Positions 63,680-64,000 of a stretch of DNA of 64,000 nucleotides are shown here, one piece after another. This DNA is from Pseudoalteromonas sp. EB27. GTDB taxonomy: Bacteria > Pseudomonadota > Gammaproteobacteria > Enterobacterales > Alteromonadaceae. The stretch is from positions 310,001 through 374,000 of the forward strand of contig NZ_MTQD01000002.1 of NCBI RefSeq assembly GCF_001974875.1, in the 5' to 3' direction. The translations under genes and the position numbers were made by a program. Every line of letters starts with the position of its first letter. The first letter of the stretch is position 1. The notes under the pieces are model-generated. The model was not told the DNA's origin and made no database searches. It was given only the letters and a program-made list of their open reading frames with translations.

Positions 63680-64000
63680 ATGAATCTATTATCAAAAATA
63701 GCTAAGCAGTCAATTTATCTACCTTTTATTTTTCTGTTCTTAATGACCAACGCTAAATCAGCCACTCATTATGTAGTGGGTGTTGAAAATATAGAATACC
63801 TTCCGTACTTTGACGGTAGTGGGGCTGATAACAGTGACTATTATGGCTTTAGTCAAAAATTACTTACCTTGTTTGCTCAACAGCACGATTTCAAATTTGA
63901 GTTCTACACATTACCAATTAATCGCCTCTATAAAGAATTTATTGACCACCATCATGTTGATTTTAAATACCCAGATAATCCTCAATGGAAACCAAGTTAT
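63680..64000 (+). CDS. Exported solute-binding-like protein, N-terminal part (cut by window end)
   Basis: 107 codons from ATG 63680 to the window edge, without stop. A signal peptide (~1-28, 'IYLPFIFLFLMTNAKSA') is followed by 'VVGVENIEYLPYF', then 'YGFSQKLLTLFAQQHDFKFEFYTLPINRLYKEFIDHHHVDFKYP' which has the look of family 3 periplasmic solute-binding domains (amino-acid type or regulatory paralogues common in Alteromonadales). No Shine-Dalgarno stands out (AGGT at 63671). The substrate and remaining domains are unknown. Confidence 0.6.
   Translation, partial: MNLLSKIAKQSIYLPFIFLFLMTNAKSATHYVVGVENIEYLPYFDGSGADNSDYYGFSQKLLTLFAQQHDFKFEFYTLPINRLYKEFIDHHHVDFKYPDNPQWKPSY

Noticed and set aside
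1..64000. CRISPR array, prophage, toxin-antitoxin or restriction system
   Set aside because: No regularly spaced short repeats, no phage structural genes, integrase or transposase, and no recognisable defence gene pair were seen on either strand.

Overview
The window is chromosomal DNA of a marine gammaproteobacterium of the Alteromonadales, most likely Pseudoalteromonas. This rests on AT-rich sequence, proteins close in length and motif to E. coli housekeeping homologues (NrdA, NrdB, PykA, FklB, AnsA, GyrA), and conserved gene order: gyrA facing away from ubiG and nrdAB-yfaE, and serC-aroA-cmk-rpsA-ihfB-lapAB-pyrF in one row. About 54 protein genes (the first and last are cut by the window edges), one tRNA-Ser, many hairpin terminators and several candidate regulatory sites can be supported. 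I see no phage, CRISPR array or complete transposase-bearing insertion sequence.

Layout. 1-5.7 kb: end of an M14 peptidase, a GloC-type thiolesterase, an Lrp/AsnC regulator, a SulP anion transporter and a LytS/LytTR two-component pair. 5.8-12 kb: pykA and a 6-phosphogluconate dehydrogenase diverging from a region with a 24-bp palindrome, then ansA and sppA. 12-20 kb: fadH behind a FadR-like site, DoxX and nitroreductase genes, tRNA-Ser, fklB, and a histidine-rich ZnuD-like TonB receptor behind two Zur-like boxes. 20-30 kb: small uncharacterised genes, a secreted alpha/beta hydrolase, then the leftward nrdA-nrdB-yfaE operon behind two NrdR-box pairs and a DnaA box, a HAD phosphatase and ubiG. 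30-41 kb: the rightward housekeeping block (gyrA to pyrF). 41-51.7 kb: CvfB-type RNA-binding protein, DEAD-box helicase, trhO, an RND efflux pair, and a cNMP/CBS/DUF294 protein with a DnaQ-like exonuclease.

51.7-63.7 kb is the most accessory-looking part. A BCCT betaine-type transporter lies next to an egtB-egtD ergothioneine operon that is bracketed by two ~268-bp terminal-inverted-repeat elements (MITE-like, TA at each end). The right copy supplies the stop codon of a PhzF-like gene. There follow asnB, a 5-oxoproline salvage group (pcp, pxpC, pxpB), and a periplasmic MsrA-thioredoxin-MsrB fusion. Thiol and redox chemistry and glutamate-derived metabolites recur here: ergothioneine, methionine sulfoxide repair, pyroglutamate.

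Two non-autonomous repeat families recur in the intergenic DNA. Family 1 has ends of type TAGGGCGTGTTGATC (two full copies, one decayed inverted copy, one lone end). Family 2 is ~164 bp (copies before pyrF and after the exonuclease gene). All gene calls come from reading the sequence and from remembered family features; no database search was run.
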